Shown: positions 43,690 through 56,312, numbered from the stretch's first letter. The stretch is DNA of 64,000 nucleotides from Heliocidaris erythrogramma (GCA_025617745.1 CM046854.1:61089606-61153605); one strand, 5' to 3'. The notes: a model not told the origin generated them from the letters alone. Numbers and translations: made by a program.

Positions 43690-44980
43690 TCTTAACAAAC
43701 TGAACACGATGACTTCCTTAGTAATGCTTGCTCAAAGATTATTGCTCACGTCCTAAAATGAATAAAGGACAATCTCCTTCACCATGTGCTCGTTTGAATA
43801 TTCATGTCTGTTTGAATCAAGGAGTTATCCTAGCTTGAATCAAAATATTTAAACCATGCTCCTCTTGCGTGGTGTTGTGAACTGTATATAGTTCAATATG
43901 TCACCCTTTCTCTGTCTCTCTGTCTCTCTGTCTCTAGACAAAACAGCACCCTTTGTATTCATGTGACTTTGAGGAATCCCCCCCCCCACTCTCTCTCTCT
44001 GTTGTTGGTCACATCCTTGGTCACATATTTTATGCATCAAAATGTCAATCCAACTTTACTTTTATGGCCCTATGGAGACCTGTTAATGGAGGGGTCTTGA
44101 GCAGCTTGTTATTGTCTGTAAATGAGGGTATTTTGCCTCCAACTCTTAGGAGAAGATAAGCACAGTGAGGTGAGGAGGAGATAAGAGTTAGTTTGCAGGC
44201 ACAGACCCCAGTTCCTGTTGTAGTACATTATTATGGTGTCTAAACTGAGGCTATGGAGCCTTCACGGTCTACTGTACTCCATAGCTTGCCCAAGTAGGCC
44301 TTGTACCATTGGCACAGCACGAGAGTGACAGATAGGCTTAGCTCAAGACTATAATGTGGAATCATATTGAGTGTCAAATTAGATTCTGTGCCTGCAGACT
44401 AGTACGGATTGACGATATCCAGTGCCGCTCTCTGAGACTCTATTCCCCATTATTCTTTCCCCAAATTACCTTCACTCCTCTCCCCTGCGTCCATTTCTCT
44501 TGTCCGCTCTTTATACACATGCATCTCTATTCCATCAGTTTCCTCTCCATCTTATCCATAGAGCTACAAACACTGTTGTCTCCATGATCTATCAGTATTT
44601 ATGTCAACTCCTCTCCCATTTCAATTCCTCTCTATCTCCCCGGTCATTCTCTCATCTTGTCACTCTTTTTCTCTCTCCAGCTTTCACTTCCTCCTTATCT
44701 ATCGTTCTTTATCTCTAGGTTATCCCTCCGCCATTCTCTTATTCTGTTCTCTCTCTATCTCTCATACCATACTTCATTCTCTTTTAATCCGCTCTGTCCT
44801 TTTCTTTCTCATCACTGTGGCTCTCCAGTCTCCATTTATCCTTCTCTATCGATCTCTTATTCTTTTCTTATTGGCCCAACATCACGTCAACTGAGACAGG
44901 AACAGAGCAGTGAGAGAGAGGTACCTATTTTCTACACGATCATTACAAAAAGAGTTAAAAGTTCAGCTTCAGATACAGAC
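43690..44980. other. no gene seen; CT-rich stretch
   Basis: A TCTCTGTC microsatellite near 43905-43935 and a pyrimidine-rich stretch at about 44420-44880 whose overlapping open frames look compositional rather than coding. Confidence 0.5.
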
Positions 44981-44984
44981 TAAT

Positions 44985-44990
44985 TTTATT
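44985..44990 (-). terminator. candidate poly(A) signal for the SGNH-like gene
   Basis: AATAAA on the minus strand, about 185 nt after the TGA at 45175-45177. Confidence 0.4.
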
Positions 44991-45174
44991 TTCAACATCT
45001 TTAACGTTTTACTTCAACAACATGTAATATACAAATGCATGATGTACAAGGTAATTAAATAATACATTAAACAAACAGTATACTACTAGCGAGAATTAAG
45101 TTGAGATAGACAGAGAAAGATACAAAGAGAGCGGTGAAATAGGTGGAAAGAGACGGGTCATCCCAATGATGACT

Positions 45175-46201
45175 TCAAGCCAGAGCAGGGTGTGTCGTGA
45201 TCAGGTCGATGAGCCTGGGTAGTCCGAAGTCATCGCTGAGATGAACGCCGTCTCTCGCCCACAAAGTCAGATCTCCCGTCGTCGGGAAGCACGTCTGAGG
45301 GTCCACGTACTGCACTTGCTCTTCTTCAGCGATGATGCGCATCGCCGAGTTAAAAATGTATGCCAGCTCCCCCATCCTGTCCAGGCGCTGTAGGATGCCG
45401 ATATATACCACCTGATGAAGAGAGAGAGAGAAGAATAAGAAGAAGAAATTTAATGGGGGTTAATGTCACCGCGTGCCAAGGATAAAGAAGGAAGGAATAA
45501 CACATATTCCAATCCGATGTACGACTACTATTAATAATCTATGTAATAATAAAGCTATATTGATTTGATATTACAAAATGAATATGCATAATAATTATAG
45601 GGCCTACATTACACAATGGAAATAACAAAATTTGGACATGCTTCAAGTTTTGAAGAAAGAGGATAACATGTGTACCATGTTAGTAGCTCCATATTGTATG
45701 TGAATTTTGATATCAAAGGCGTTATTGATGTTAAACTAGATGCATCAATAAGGCACTATTATTTTGGTCTTCACAAAAAGAAAAAGTTAGTGAAAGCATG
45801 ATCAGTCATGTTCGGGTACTATTCATTACCATATAACAGTCGTACATGCCGACCGAGCTCTCTACCCCCCCCCCCCCCCCCCCTTTCTCTATCAACCAAG
45901 TTCATTGTTCCACCGTACTTACACGTGCCACTTGGGAAGCTCTCCGCAGGAGGCTCCGAAATTCCTCCCTGGCCTCTCTCAGAGCCTGCTGCCAGTCCCC
46001 CATCCGGATGTTGTTAGTGCCCACCTGAATAAGAAGATCCGGCCTCCGAGGAAAGCTGAAGTGTAGTAATTCCTTCTCCAGGTGGGCACAAGTTCCACCG
46101 GGGGTAGAATTTACCAGAAACTGGCAGCCATCTTTACGAGGGAGGGACACGTCCCCCTGAATGATCGCCCTCAGCTGGCTGTCGCCAAACATACAGATAA
46201 A
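45175..46201 (-). CDS. SGNH/GDSL esterase-like protein, two 3' exons
   Basis: Exons 46201-45923 (93 codons) and 45411-45175 (78 codons plus TGA) join in phase 0 with CGT/GTAAGT and TCATCAG borders. SGNH blocks are visible: block I FGDSQLR (nucleophile Ser), a PGG with candidate oxyanion Gly, block III VGTNN (Asn) and block V ARDGVHLS (Asp and His). So all four catalytic positions look present. This domain is used for ester hydrolysis, but substrate here is unknown. The frame is open at its 5' acceptor (CTTTTTTCTCCTCAG), so upstream exons are missing from my model; none was found convincingly in 46.2-48.1 kb. Similar SGNH domains occur in transposon-linked multi-copy genes, which the surroundings make plausible. 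Confidence 0.7.
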
Positions 46202-48153
46202 CTGAGGAGAAAAAAGAGGAACATAATGATTAATCATGATTTCTTTAATCATCAGGCAGAATTTGATATATTATATTAAAACTTTAAATGTCCTTGATGT
46301 CATACATACAAGTATCCATAAGGCAATATTGTTTCTTCCAAAAATAAAGAAAACAAAACAAATAATTAAAAAACTAGAAGAGATAAGTCTTTGATAGATT
46401 AATATTTAAATGATCAAGTATACTTTCATATATTTGTGGCCAGGCAAATGATATATAACTCATTAGCATTGGATGTTTTAAATCACTGTACAAAGAGAAG
46501 AATGCACGGTCCTTCAAGTTACTTCTGAGAAATAAGGGTCTTTTAATGTTTGCCGTTTATTGAAGCGCTCTGACTTGCAAGGCGTTGTACTAAGGTGACA
46601 AAAGGAGGATTTGAACTCGATGAAAATTTCTATGAAGGGATTATCAGATTGTCCTAAAACTTGGCATACTGATAATTAGTCATATCCTGTTCATTATAGC
46701 GCACAAGTATCAATGCAAGAACTCACTCCATCTAAAAGTTATGGGAGATCAAAATGAGATTATTAAGGGTCGTAGATAGAAAAGTAATACAACAAAAAGA
46801 ATACGCACATAAGTCTAATAAAAAAAAACTGTCAAAAATACCACTTTGTGCATAATTATTATAGTAACTTATAAATATATATCTTATTTTGGAGTTCTCC
46901 CCTTTTGGTCCCTTTTGTCAACTCTTTTCCCGTTCGTTTTTTATGAAGTTAGATTTTGGTATAAAAAAATCTCCACATAAACAAAATGTATCCCGAGGTG
47001 GAGTGTTTTTTCTCTAAAAAAAGGATTCTACATGCACTGCTTTTAATTACCGATGGTGGAAAGAAAACGAGAAAATACCATGCAAAACAGCATCAGCGTA
47101 ATTATGGTAGAGCCATATTAGCAATATTCCACCAGTTCCTAGGAAGAAAAATATGAATGAGAGTTCGATATGAAAATTAAGAATAACCGTATCGATTCAT
47201 TCACAGTGGAAAGCATTTTGCTTTCCGCTGGCCCCAATCTCAAATCTTTTTGCCGCAGCACGTTTTCCTGTACCTCTCATTCTGATGGTGGTCAAATCAT
47301 GAATGCTCAAAATGCAGGAATGGGGAATGGACAGCAACGGATATACGTTACGCAATTCTATTCACGGAGGGGGCTTTAGTTACTCTCTTAATTTCTAAGA
47401 CTTAAACCAGTGACAAAACAAGTCATAAGGACTTGCTTCGTCACTGGTTTAAAACTTTCTTGGACTCCTTGGTTCAATGTTGGGTCAAAATTGTTTTCAG
47501 GTTAGTCTTCAATATCGTTGAGCCTCTTGGTCAAAATTTGGTCAGACGAATAGTATCAGAAATGTCATGTCTGCAGCCCCCCCCCCCCCCCCCCCGAAAA
47601 AACCAAAACAAACCTGTCCTATGGATCTGTCTGTAGGCACAAACCCTGTCAAGATCAATGCATCACACAGGGTCTGAACTTAGAGACTACATGCTGTACG
47701 CCACCTTGAAGCTGTTCTTCGTATCTTATGATTAGATAAGTGTGTTGAAAGGTACTTCTTTCTTGACAATAAGTAAAACATAGCATTTGTTTCACATAAA
47801 AGATTGATACACAGTGGAAACTCGGTACAAGGAGGTCTGATATAACAATATTCCGGTCCCAACTCTTTATATTCTCTGGTTTTTAACCTGATTGAAGAGA
47901 TTCCTGCTATAACAAAATAATTTTTGTGGTCCCACGGACTTTGTTATCCTGAATTTCCACCGTAATAGGAGCTTCAGTTGTTCATTATGGTTGACACCAA
48001 GAACATCCAGGTCGCACGATCGGGGACGTAGCTCCATTGCGACCCATTGATTGGAATGATTGGTATGATCACGTTGGCTAATTAATGCCAACTTCACAGA
48101 AATCAAAGGATAATCAACGAAATCAATTAAAGAATGATTGGAGAAAAAAAAAC
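46202..48153. other. AT-rich, no gene seen
   Basis: No exon could be supported. If the SGNH-like gene has a 5' exon nearby, it is short or lies further upstream. Confidence 0.45.
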
Positions 48154-49133
48154 CTAGTCTGAGAAATCAGAGCTGGAGGTCACCGGGGAAGACACCACCT
48201 CGTGTACAACTGCCGACACCTCCGCCAACCTGCGGGTCGCGTTGTCTAAATAGTCCCAAACATCGCCGTTGATGCGGGTCTGGGAGCTGACGTCGTTGGA
48301 AAGAGCAGCCTTCAAAGGACAAATAGAATATTACGTTTCATTTTTGTGTTCATAGTTACTATAAAGTCATGAATGATCTCGATCTTATGAACAAAAAAAA
48401 GTTTTCAATGTCAATTGTCTATTATGTGGATCACGATATGCAAATGCCCTCCTGCGAATGACGCCTATCAAAGAAAACAGAAATGCACTCCATACCTGAG
48501 TACACGATTATTGATATTAACATTTCAAACGTTAGTGGTGTTTGGATTACGTGGATCAATAAAGTAGTAATTTGTCTGCACGAAAAGAAATGAAATAAAT
48601 GAGATAAGAAAGCTTCATCAACGTCACCCAATCAGATACCTGTGGAGGGGTGCTTAGTTCCGTCTGGGTCCCCATGGAGGTGGTGGCAGGCACTGCCGGA
48701 ACTTCCTTTAAATAACAAATAGAAAGAATATGACTTTTCCTTTGGATGTTTATATTCTCAATTCATATTTTATAAAAATATGAAGGGGGAAAACAAAACC
48801 AATTTCGATAGCCATGTCTATGTCTATGCAGCAAATACCCCCACCCCCCAAAAAAAATATATATATGCGATTGTCCATTGAAAAATAGTTTTCAATCTTT
48901 TCAATACAGTGCACATAGATTGGACGACGGGAGTTTACCCCACACAAACGTTACCACTTCACATGGGTCTAGGCTTCAGTCATGAGTGGCGATCCCATAG
49001 TTGCTGCACAAGCAGGCGACGCGCGTCGCTCTAATATATCCAATTATGACTGGCAGAATGAGTGGGTGCCATCTCTTACCTGGCGGATAGGGTCTAGAGG
49101 GCCAATGACCATCTTCCTCAGTTGTCCACACAT
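48154..49133 (-). CDS. small three-exon ORF, unknown
   Basis: Exons 49133-49080 (starts ATG), 48705-48640 and 48309-48154 (TAG) are all phase 0 with GT-AG borders and join to 91 codons: MCGQLRKMVIGPLDPIRQ, EVPAVPATTSMGTQTELS..., then RINGDVWDYLDNATRRLAEV. I do not recognise it. The upstream transposase-like exon ends in phase 1 and would force another frame, so they probably are not one message, though exon 1 could be internal. Confidence 0.4.
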
Positions 49134-49435
49134 CTTCAAAAAAGAAACATGAATGTGTGAAGAGCGGCCCTACAAGGTGGCTGCCAATGTTGTGCACAAT
49201 CAGAAAATATAAATTCTAGATGCAATGATTTTTTAAACTCGTAACTCGACTGGGGTATTGGAGGAGTTCTTACACGGGTGTTCGCGACAGCTGACCATCA
49301 TATATGTGGTAGTAATTTACAACAAGGAAAACATCGACATTGATGTTCTGCATCACTTTATTCCACATTAATATTGATATTCATCTAGGTGATCAGATCT
49401 AGGTTTTTTAAAACTTAAATTATGTTAAAGCTTAC

Positions 49436-49937
49436 CATAGTAAGACCCAATGTACTTGTAAAAAATAGTCAGATCTTCTCTTGCTTCTTGTTTCTCATCT
49501 GGGGAAATATCGTCCTGACAAAGAATATATATTCCACGAACGAAGAGTGCCAGATGAATGTAGAACTTCTGGGGCAAGAGGTCTTCCAGGACTGGCAATA
49601 TGTAGAATAGTAGCAGATCACGGTATTCTGAAGCTGAAATATAAATAAACCAATAATTACTTATTTGAGAAAACCTCAAAAGACTTCAGTTGAGTCATAC
49701 TTCATATTTACCAATTAACAAGTAAAAGTAGTTGTCTTGCAGGAGATAAAATTGTTTGGTATAATGTTGGTTTAAATGTAAATACAGCAAATGATCACAA
49801 ACCTTTGAAATTCATCTTGTGGTTGGTTACTTCTTTGGGATAGTGTCTTAGTGCGGATGGTGGTGATATTCTAAGAAGCCGTTCATTGAATGTGGAAATG
49901 TGATGACCAATATGAAACTCCTCCTTCTTCTTGGGAC
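49436..49937 (-). pseudogene. CACTA/EnSpm-like transposase C-terminal fragment, two exons
   Basis: Exons 49937-49803 and 49633-49436 join through a phase 1 intron to an open 110-residue frame: GHHISTFNERLLRISPPSAL, then MNFKASEYRDLLLFYILPVL, DLLPQKFYIHLALFVRGIYI and YKYIGSYYG. The 'K-A-S/E-W/Y-R...LP(V)L..(L)LP..Y..H' layout resembles the C-terminal domain of animal EnSpm-type transposases (related to DUF4218). The usual following Asn/His-rich segment and the upstream catalytic region are absent. CACTA-end miniature elements occur in this window, but a direct link is inference. Confidence 0.5.
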
Positions 49938-50417
49938 CTGCAATATATTGATATGACTTTATTGGATATTGTTCACATTAAAGATATAGTAGCCCACATT
50001 TGCAAAACATCATTTTGGACTTTGAAAAGAAATAGGCTAATTATTATGATTTTAAAGGTTTTCCTTTTAAAGCGGCGGGAGATGCCTTTAGAAAAAGAAC
50101 ATAAAAGCCATTTGGTGTTACATGTTTGCTTCTCAGCGATAAACAGGAACATATTGGGATGTAAAATTTTACAAGTGTATTTCTGAAGTCTAAAGCTATC
50201 TGCAGAAGGAGTTTTTGGGCAGATTGGTATCCCTTTGTTGTGTCATGCTTTTAATGGCTACGTTAATATCGATTTTCATTTAGCCCATTTGATTTTAATA
50301 TGTATAGTGACTAGACTGATGGAAAATCAAAACACCCACTGCACGATCTGTATTGACACGATCCTACAATTGGAAAATATGTAATTAAAGTTAGCCTTGT
50401 AACTTTCTAGCATAGAG

Positions 50418-50635
50418 ATGCAGGGTCGGGGGGGTACGCAACCCCTATTTTTGACAGAGCAATGATTTTTTTACCATGATTTTACACATGCCTAGGAAAG
50501 GAAGAAACCCCCAGGCAACGATTCTCAGATGCCAGGAAAATGCGTCTGAGGCACATCTGAGACCCCCCCCGGGGCTTCGTGCCTTCGGCACTCGTAGCTG
50601 TTGTTGGGGGGGGGGGGGTCCTGGATCCGGCCCTG
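50418..50635. mobile_element. CAGGG...CCCTG element with possible 5-bp duplication
   Basis: Begins CAGGGTCGGGGGGGTACG and ends GTCCTGGATCCGGCCCTG; AGATG lies on both sides. G/C tracts just inside the ends match the CAGTGGCGGATC-type elements. Only about 5 bp of terminal inversion is exact. Confidence 0.5.
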
Positions 50636-50721
50636 AGATGATAACTGAAACTCGCATTTCGGGGCGATTAGGTTGCATCTATATTTAACTCTCGATTTAG
50701 ACATGGTAATATTTTCAATGG

Positions 50722-51953
50722 CTAGGTCAGCGATTGCCCGGTGAATCTGTGGGAGAAAGTGACTGGGGTGAAGTCGGAAGTGCTGGGATCGATTTCTTCC
50801 TCAACATCTGCAGAATGTAAAGGAGATATATTAAAGCCAGTTCAAAACACGTGAACTAAAATCCAAGCTTTTATTAATACATATATATGGTGTGCGTAAA
50901 ACAAAAAAATCTATCTGAAATCAAGTTGAAAGGTTAGTGGTGTACACATATGGCCAAAACTATCCGCCTTCCGAGCCTGACCAAGGGACTTGATAAATAC
51001 TTTTATTTAATCTATTAGAGGGTGAGCCCTCCCCTTTAATAGATTAAATACATGTATTATCAAGTCCCTCGGATAGGAGTTTTGGCCATATGTTACCCTG
51101 AAAACCTTTGTAAAAAATCTGAAATCAATTTGTTGCAGCTGCCATGGATTGGTACTCTGTAACAACGTACATTTTCCTTCATCGCAAAAGCATCGCTTGA
51201 CCGCATGCTCGACCTCAGTGACTTTGCTGCATGAGGATTTTGGCTTAAAATTGACCTTTTTTGACGTCAAATGAAAGCTTAGAGAATCAACAAATATTGG
51301 TATTAGAATATCTGGCTTATATATTACGATTATTAATTTTGATACAAAAAAATGATCGTAAAATTGTGATCCGTCATTTAACCGGCCACTTCTCTGGGTT
51401 TGCCCTAGCAGTTTCTACTTTCATCAAGTGTCGTCGACTTCAGTCCGAAGGTTGGCAACTAACGTTAGACTATGGACCTCCATTCTGTTCGTGGCCGCCT
51501 TAGCCCTTACACATGCGGTCAGTCTCATTCCTGTCCACTCCTTTGTTGTCACACACTTAAAATCTTATTTTTTCTTCGATCTCCAAACACCAGTTAGACC
51601 TTCCCTGAAAAAAAAGAACCTAGACCCTCTATTATATAAAATAAGTGGCTATGAATGAAGGACATACCTCCCGAGAGCAGAATTTGCACCTTGTACCGGC
51701 GCTCTACTTCCATCTCCTCATCCTCAGAAGAATCCCATGAACTTCCTAAAGGCAGCGAAGCGCAGCCCTGGACCTCCGCGGACGTCTGGCCCTCCGCTGA
51801 CTTTTTCTTCGCTGTGCGGCACCCCCGTACATTGACGTAGTAGAGTTTGGTAGGGATGTGAACAGGCTCATTGAAGTTCTCGATGACGTCGGTTTTGATT
51901 ATCTCATATTCATTCGTCTCTCGATACTTTACATATGCGAAGGCAAACTTCAT
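50722..51953 (-). CDS. two-exon 123-residue ORF, acidic tail, unknown
   Basis: Exon 1 (51953-51668) starts ATG: MKFAFAYVKYRETNEYEIIK, a central KKK segment, DSSEDEEMEVE, then RRYKVQILLSG, with donor GGGAG/GTATGT in phase 1. Exon 2 (50807-50722) completes Asp, continues VEEEIDPSTSDFTPVTFSH and stops at TAG. The N-terminus resembles the leading segment of some BEN-domain or transposon-linked proteins, but no BEN domain follows. A partial copy of exon 2 and its flank lies at 52600-52710, so the locus is rearranged. Confidence 0.45.
50945..51093. mobile_element. foldback/MITE, ~70-bp arms
   Basis: ACATATGGCCAAAACTATCCG, AAGGGACTTGATAA and TTTAATCTATTAGAGGG are mirrored by the right arm CCCTTTAATAGATTAAA, TTATCAAGTCCCTCGGATA and GTTTTGGCCATATGT across a ~5-bp turn. 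Confidence 0.82.
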
Positions 51954-52599
51954 CTTGCAGCTCCACTGGTTGTTTTAGTGATCTAAAAATATCCAAACTC
52001 AATTCAGATTTGTTTATCAATGTCATAAACTGCATGTATGTATTAACATTCATTGTAACATTCAGTGCTCATACAATGCTTAAATTATCTATGGACTTAT
52101 GCCATTTTGGCCTCTTTTATATGATATAAAAGGTTCCACTACTTGACTTCTTCAAATGACATCTCCTCCTTAATCAACTGGCTATCCCAGGCTTCCATGA
52201 AACCCTTTAGCATTGTCCATACCTTGTCAGGTTGGCTTGTCAACCAGGTGTGAGCTCTGTACTTGGTCCGTACATCTTTCACCTTGTAATTGATTTAAAA
52301 TAGATTAACAAAATATAAATAACAATTCTATAAATATTTGTTGATATAATATAGATTTAGATAGGGGGCAGAAACATAGCTAGATTTTCATTGCCAGCCT
52401 TGCCACACTTTTGGCCCTTAATTAGGCCAGGCATGTGCCTCCTATCTCAATCTCCCTATTATAACCATGGATATACATGAGAATGCAACACTGCCCCCAT
52501 ACATGGTCAAGGCCCTCCATACACTCTAAATATATATAACTTGTATACTGAAGGTAGAACATGAACTTGACAGAAAATCAAGTATATACCTGTATGCTG

Positions 52600-52710
52600 A
52601 TACAAAAAAGTGCTTGGAGTGGGGGATCGATTTCCTCAACATCTGAAGAATGTAAGGAGATATATTAAAACCAGTTCAAAACACGACTAAAATCCAAGCT
52701 TTTATTAATA
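52600..52710. repeat. duplicate of 50770-50885
   Basis: GATCGATTTCCTCAACATCTG, AGGAGATATATTAAAACCAG and ATCCAAGCTTTTATTAATAC match 50788-50884 with small indels. Confidence 0.8.
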
Positions 52711-54519
52711 CATATCTTTGCTAATTCAACTTACATCACTTTCAAGATCAGATGATGTATTCGAAGTACACGTAGCTGGAATGGGGTCCACATTTCTGGA
52801 GGTCATCAGTAGGGTCTGCATGAGGACACATAATAGGAGGGTTAAATTTATATAATGTACTCTTACAAAACATTAGCTGATTGATGAAAGAAGCCCGAGT
52901 ATTGTTTTCCCACATCCTACATCATATTTCACTTCCCTTTTACAACACAGAAAGTAACCAAAAACAAATATGGAAAAATTAGCAATGCTCACTCTTCGAG
53001 CTGTCTTTGTGGAAATGAAGCGAGTCATTTCTTCTATAAGCTTCACCTTCTGTGGAGTAATGGCTGCAAAGATACAGATGAGAGAAAGGAAAATGTTTTT
53101 TTAATACTGAACATAATTAATGCTGTGGAAAGAAGAAGCTGGCAAAATTCTGCTGAAAAAGTTTGTCAGGTACATGTAGTTCTATGTAAAATTTTCTTTT
53201 GATAGATTTTTTAAGATGTTTATTTCAGTGGTCTGCACATTCAGTTTCATAATTTTAAGTTAACTTACCGGCAGTAAATGGGAAGTTGGGTGATTCTGCT
53301 TTTGGACTGCGCTTAATTTGTTAGCTTCCTCCAGATTCTCCAGTTTTCTTTTTTGCTGCTCCTTCTCTGCTTCCAACTGCTCCATCTTTTTTGTCTTTTC
53401 TTGCAAATCTGAAATTGTTGCCTCCTTTTGTAGCAGATCCTCATCAGGAGACTATTAAAGTACAGAACGTAATTGAAAGGAAGAATCAATTAGCTCCACC
53501 AGTCAACGATAATGGACATGAAAATGATGAAATTTAATACATAATCCTGTTCAGGTGAGTGGGTGCTACGCTTGAGGGCATAATTTTCAGTGTGGTTGTA
53601 CTGCTTAAGTATAACAAATATTTCTTTGTAAGCTGATTTAAAAATGATATATAAAAGACATTATAAACAGAACATAATCCAATGGAAGCTAACAACTCTT
53701 TTGTACTTTCCAATCCATACATCTTTCTGTAGTTATGGGATATATTCTTCCTAAGTATAGTATTAGATGTGTTCATATTATCAAGAGCATGAACACATAC
53801 ACTAGTGTTTTCATAGTTTAATATTTTCAACCAAAGTATTTCTTCTGAAGTGCATGCACCTTTGATAGCACCCCTAAACATTAACTCTTTTAGCATTGAC
53901 TTTCATATAGAATCAGGTGGAATCGGTTGTACGGGTGAAATTCTGTTCCAAAATGTTGTGAACACAAGTTTTCTGCTGGAGTTGTGTAGCGAAAGTATTG
54001 AGGTGGTACTTGCGAATATTGTAAGCTTTCAAAATCCCTTTCATTTTTTAAACAAGAAAAGTATGAACATCGTCATGAATATCTTCAAATAAATGACAAG
54101 TCGTAAATTATATAAATTAGCTAACATACACAAGTGCCAGTCCGTATAATAGCTGTGATTATTTCATACCATCAGATCATGAGCGGGTTACATTTTTATC
54201 GTTATGATGTGATTTGTATATTTCATAACAAGATTCATTTGATTACCTACATTACTAAAGTACATTGCAGCAGCTGAGGTAATATTGCCTGAAACTGACT
54301 GCGCAACTTCGATTTTCATAGTGAGAACATAGAAAATCCTGGGGGAATATGTATAAATGTATTATTACATCAACAAACCGATGTAATCAAACTAATTCAG
54401 ATATAATTTATTGGGCATTTATAATTAATGTTCCAAAAGACAGTAAAGGGGTGTTGTTACTTGGATCTGACCTCCCTACAAAAACTTCAGTACCAACCGT
54501 TTTCTTCCACATTGCACGG

Positions 54520-55375
54520 ATAAAGGATGAACTTTTCACATGGGATTCTTCCTCCGGTCCAGCAAAGTAATATTTCAACTGGGTGTTTGATGAATGAGCC
54601 ATGTGCGAGGCCAGATCTTCTGCCTCTTTTGCAGATATTGAGGAGGGATGAACATTTCACATGGGATTCTTCCTCCGGTCCAGCAAAGTAATATTTCGAC
54701 TGGGTGTTTGATGAATGAGCCATGTGCGAGGCCAGATCTTCTGCCTCTTTTGCAGATAGTGATAAAGGATGAACTTTTCACATGGGATTCTTCCTCCGGT
54801 CCAGCAAAGTAATATTTCGACTGGGTGTTTGATGAATGAGCCATGTGCGAGGCCAGATCTTCTGCCTCTTTTGCAGATATTGAGGAGGGATGAACATTTC
54901 ACATGGGATTCTTCCTCCAGTCCAGCAAAGTAATATTTCGACTGGGTGTTTGATGAATGAGCCATGTGCGAGGCCAGATCTTCTACCTCTTTTGCAGATA
55001 TTGAGGACGGATGAACATTTCACATGGGATTCTTCCTCCGGTCCAGCAAAGTAATATTTCGACTGGGTGTTTGATGAATGAGCCGTGTGCGAGGCCAGAT
55101 CTTCTGCCTCTTTTGCAGATAGTGATAAAGGATGAATTTTTCACATGGGATTCTTCCTCCGGTCCAGCAAAGTAATATTTCGACTTGGTGTTTGATGAAT
55201 GAGCCATGTGCGAGGCCAGATCTTCTGCCTCTTTTGCAGATAGTGATAAAGGATGAATTTTTCACATGGGATTCTTCCTCCGGTCCAGCAAAGTAATATT
55301 TCGACTGGGTGTTTGATGAATGAGCCATGTGCGAGGCCAGATCTTCTCCCTCTTTTGCAGATAGTGATTGCCTTG
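54520..55375. repeat. ~121-bp minisatellite, about seven copies
   Basis: Units start near 54526, 54645, 54767, 54888, 55010, 55131 and 55252, each with CATGGGATTCTTCCTCC, GGTCCAGCAAAGTAATATTT, TGTTTGATGAATGAGCC and CTTTTGCAGATA. The period (121-122) is not a multiple of three, so the coding frame rotates each unit. Two copies remain in block B at 57752-57970. The unit is an amplified exon of the coiled-coil gene. Confidence 0.93.
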
Positions 55376-55902
55376 CCTGAAAGAATAAGATTTACGTGTA
55401 TTATGTGAACGTTATCTTTTCCATGTACAACAACATATCTAGCCTTTCTCAGTCAAGAACATTGCATCCAATTACATAGATTTAAACACTCATTAAGTAT
55501 CAATAAATATCATTTGAGAATTAGATTGCATTTTCAAAAAATTATTTCAAATAATGTTTAGTCATTTTCATGAATTTCAGTTGAAAAATTATATACCATG
55601 CATTCATTCTCACCAAATTCCAACCAGTTATACTAGCAAATATTAGTTGGTAAACCAATTTATAGACACTGAGAATGAGTTGATTGTACAGTGCAATTCC
55701 ATTCAAAATAATATTCATACTGATATATTCCATGTTCTTGGCGAAGACATTGTTTTGACCTTTGCCAAAATTTCAAGAAGGTAGGACAGCTTGGGGAAAC
55801 TTCGAGTTATGCGACGCTACTGGTATTATCTCAATGTATTCCACATGCATTTACTACCAGGAGAGTTGCCAGTGCTTTTTGTAAATTATATATATAAAAA
55901 AA

Positions 55903-56062
55903 AATTTTCAGCCTTTGCAAAAAATTTCAAAAAGGGAGGACAGCTCTGGGGAACTTTGATTTTAAGTTATGCAACCATTCTCTCATTTCCTTTCGCATTG
56001 TATATATATTTCCACGAGAGTTGCCAAAGCTGTTGTATATATTATTTCCTCACAATATTAAT
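55903..56062. repeat. 160-bp direct repeat left of the tRNA
   Basis: TTTTCAGCCTTTGCAAAAAAT, GGAGGACAGCTCTGGGGAAC, ATATTTCCACGAGAGTTGCC and TTGTATATATTATTTCCTCAC recur at 56307-56466 with a few differences. Confidence 0.9.
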
Positions 56063-56233
56063 AATTATTCTAATGTATACATGTATCTCGAAGCATTCGC
56101 TTGGATCCAGCTGAGGCACGCGGCTTGTCTTTGTTCAAACTCACCTGCCCCCGACAACGGAATTAATTAATAAGGTTGAAGATTTGTCAATCTGTCGGTC
56201 AATTGAATCTGGTGTCGCCGAAACCACTAACCC

Positions 56234-56305
56234 GTCTCCGTGGTCTAGTGGTTAAGGCATTGGCGTTCTAAGCCAACGACCCGGGTTCGATTCCCGGCGG
56301 AGACA
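56234..56305 (+). tRNA. tRNA-Arg (anticodon TCT)
   Basis: Full cloverleaf in 72 nt: acceptor GTCTCCG/CGGAGAC, D arm GTCT/AGGC with AGTGGTTA loop, anticodon stem TTGGC/GCCAA with loop GTTCTAA (anticodon TCT), variable CGAC, T arm CCGGG-TTCGATT-CCCGG, discriminator A. A and B boxes (TGGTCTAGTGG, GGTTCGATTCC) are intact and seven Ts follow as a Pol III terminator. No intron. Reads arginine AGA. Confidence 0.93.
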
Positions 56306-56312
56306 TTTTTTC
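56306..56312 (+). terminator. Pol III terminator of tRNA-Arg
   Basis: Seven Ts directly after the discriminator base; they also form the start of the right 160-bp repeat. Confidence 0.8.

Noticed and set aside
44420-44983. Overlapping Ser/Leu/Phe-rich frames on the plus strand
   Set aside because: Three frames are open at once over pyrimidine-rich sequence with no domain or splice support.
48154-50807. One large gene joining the transposase-like, small three-exon and SGNH-like exons
   Set aside because: Intron phases disagree (phase 1 into phase 0 exons) and in-frame stops at 50722 and 48154 separate the pieces.
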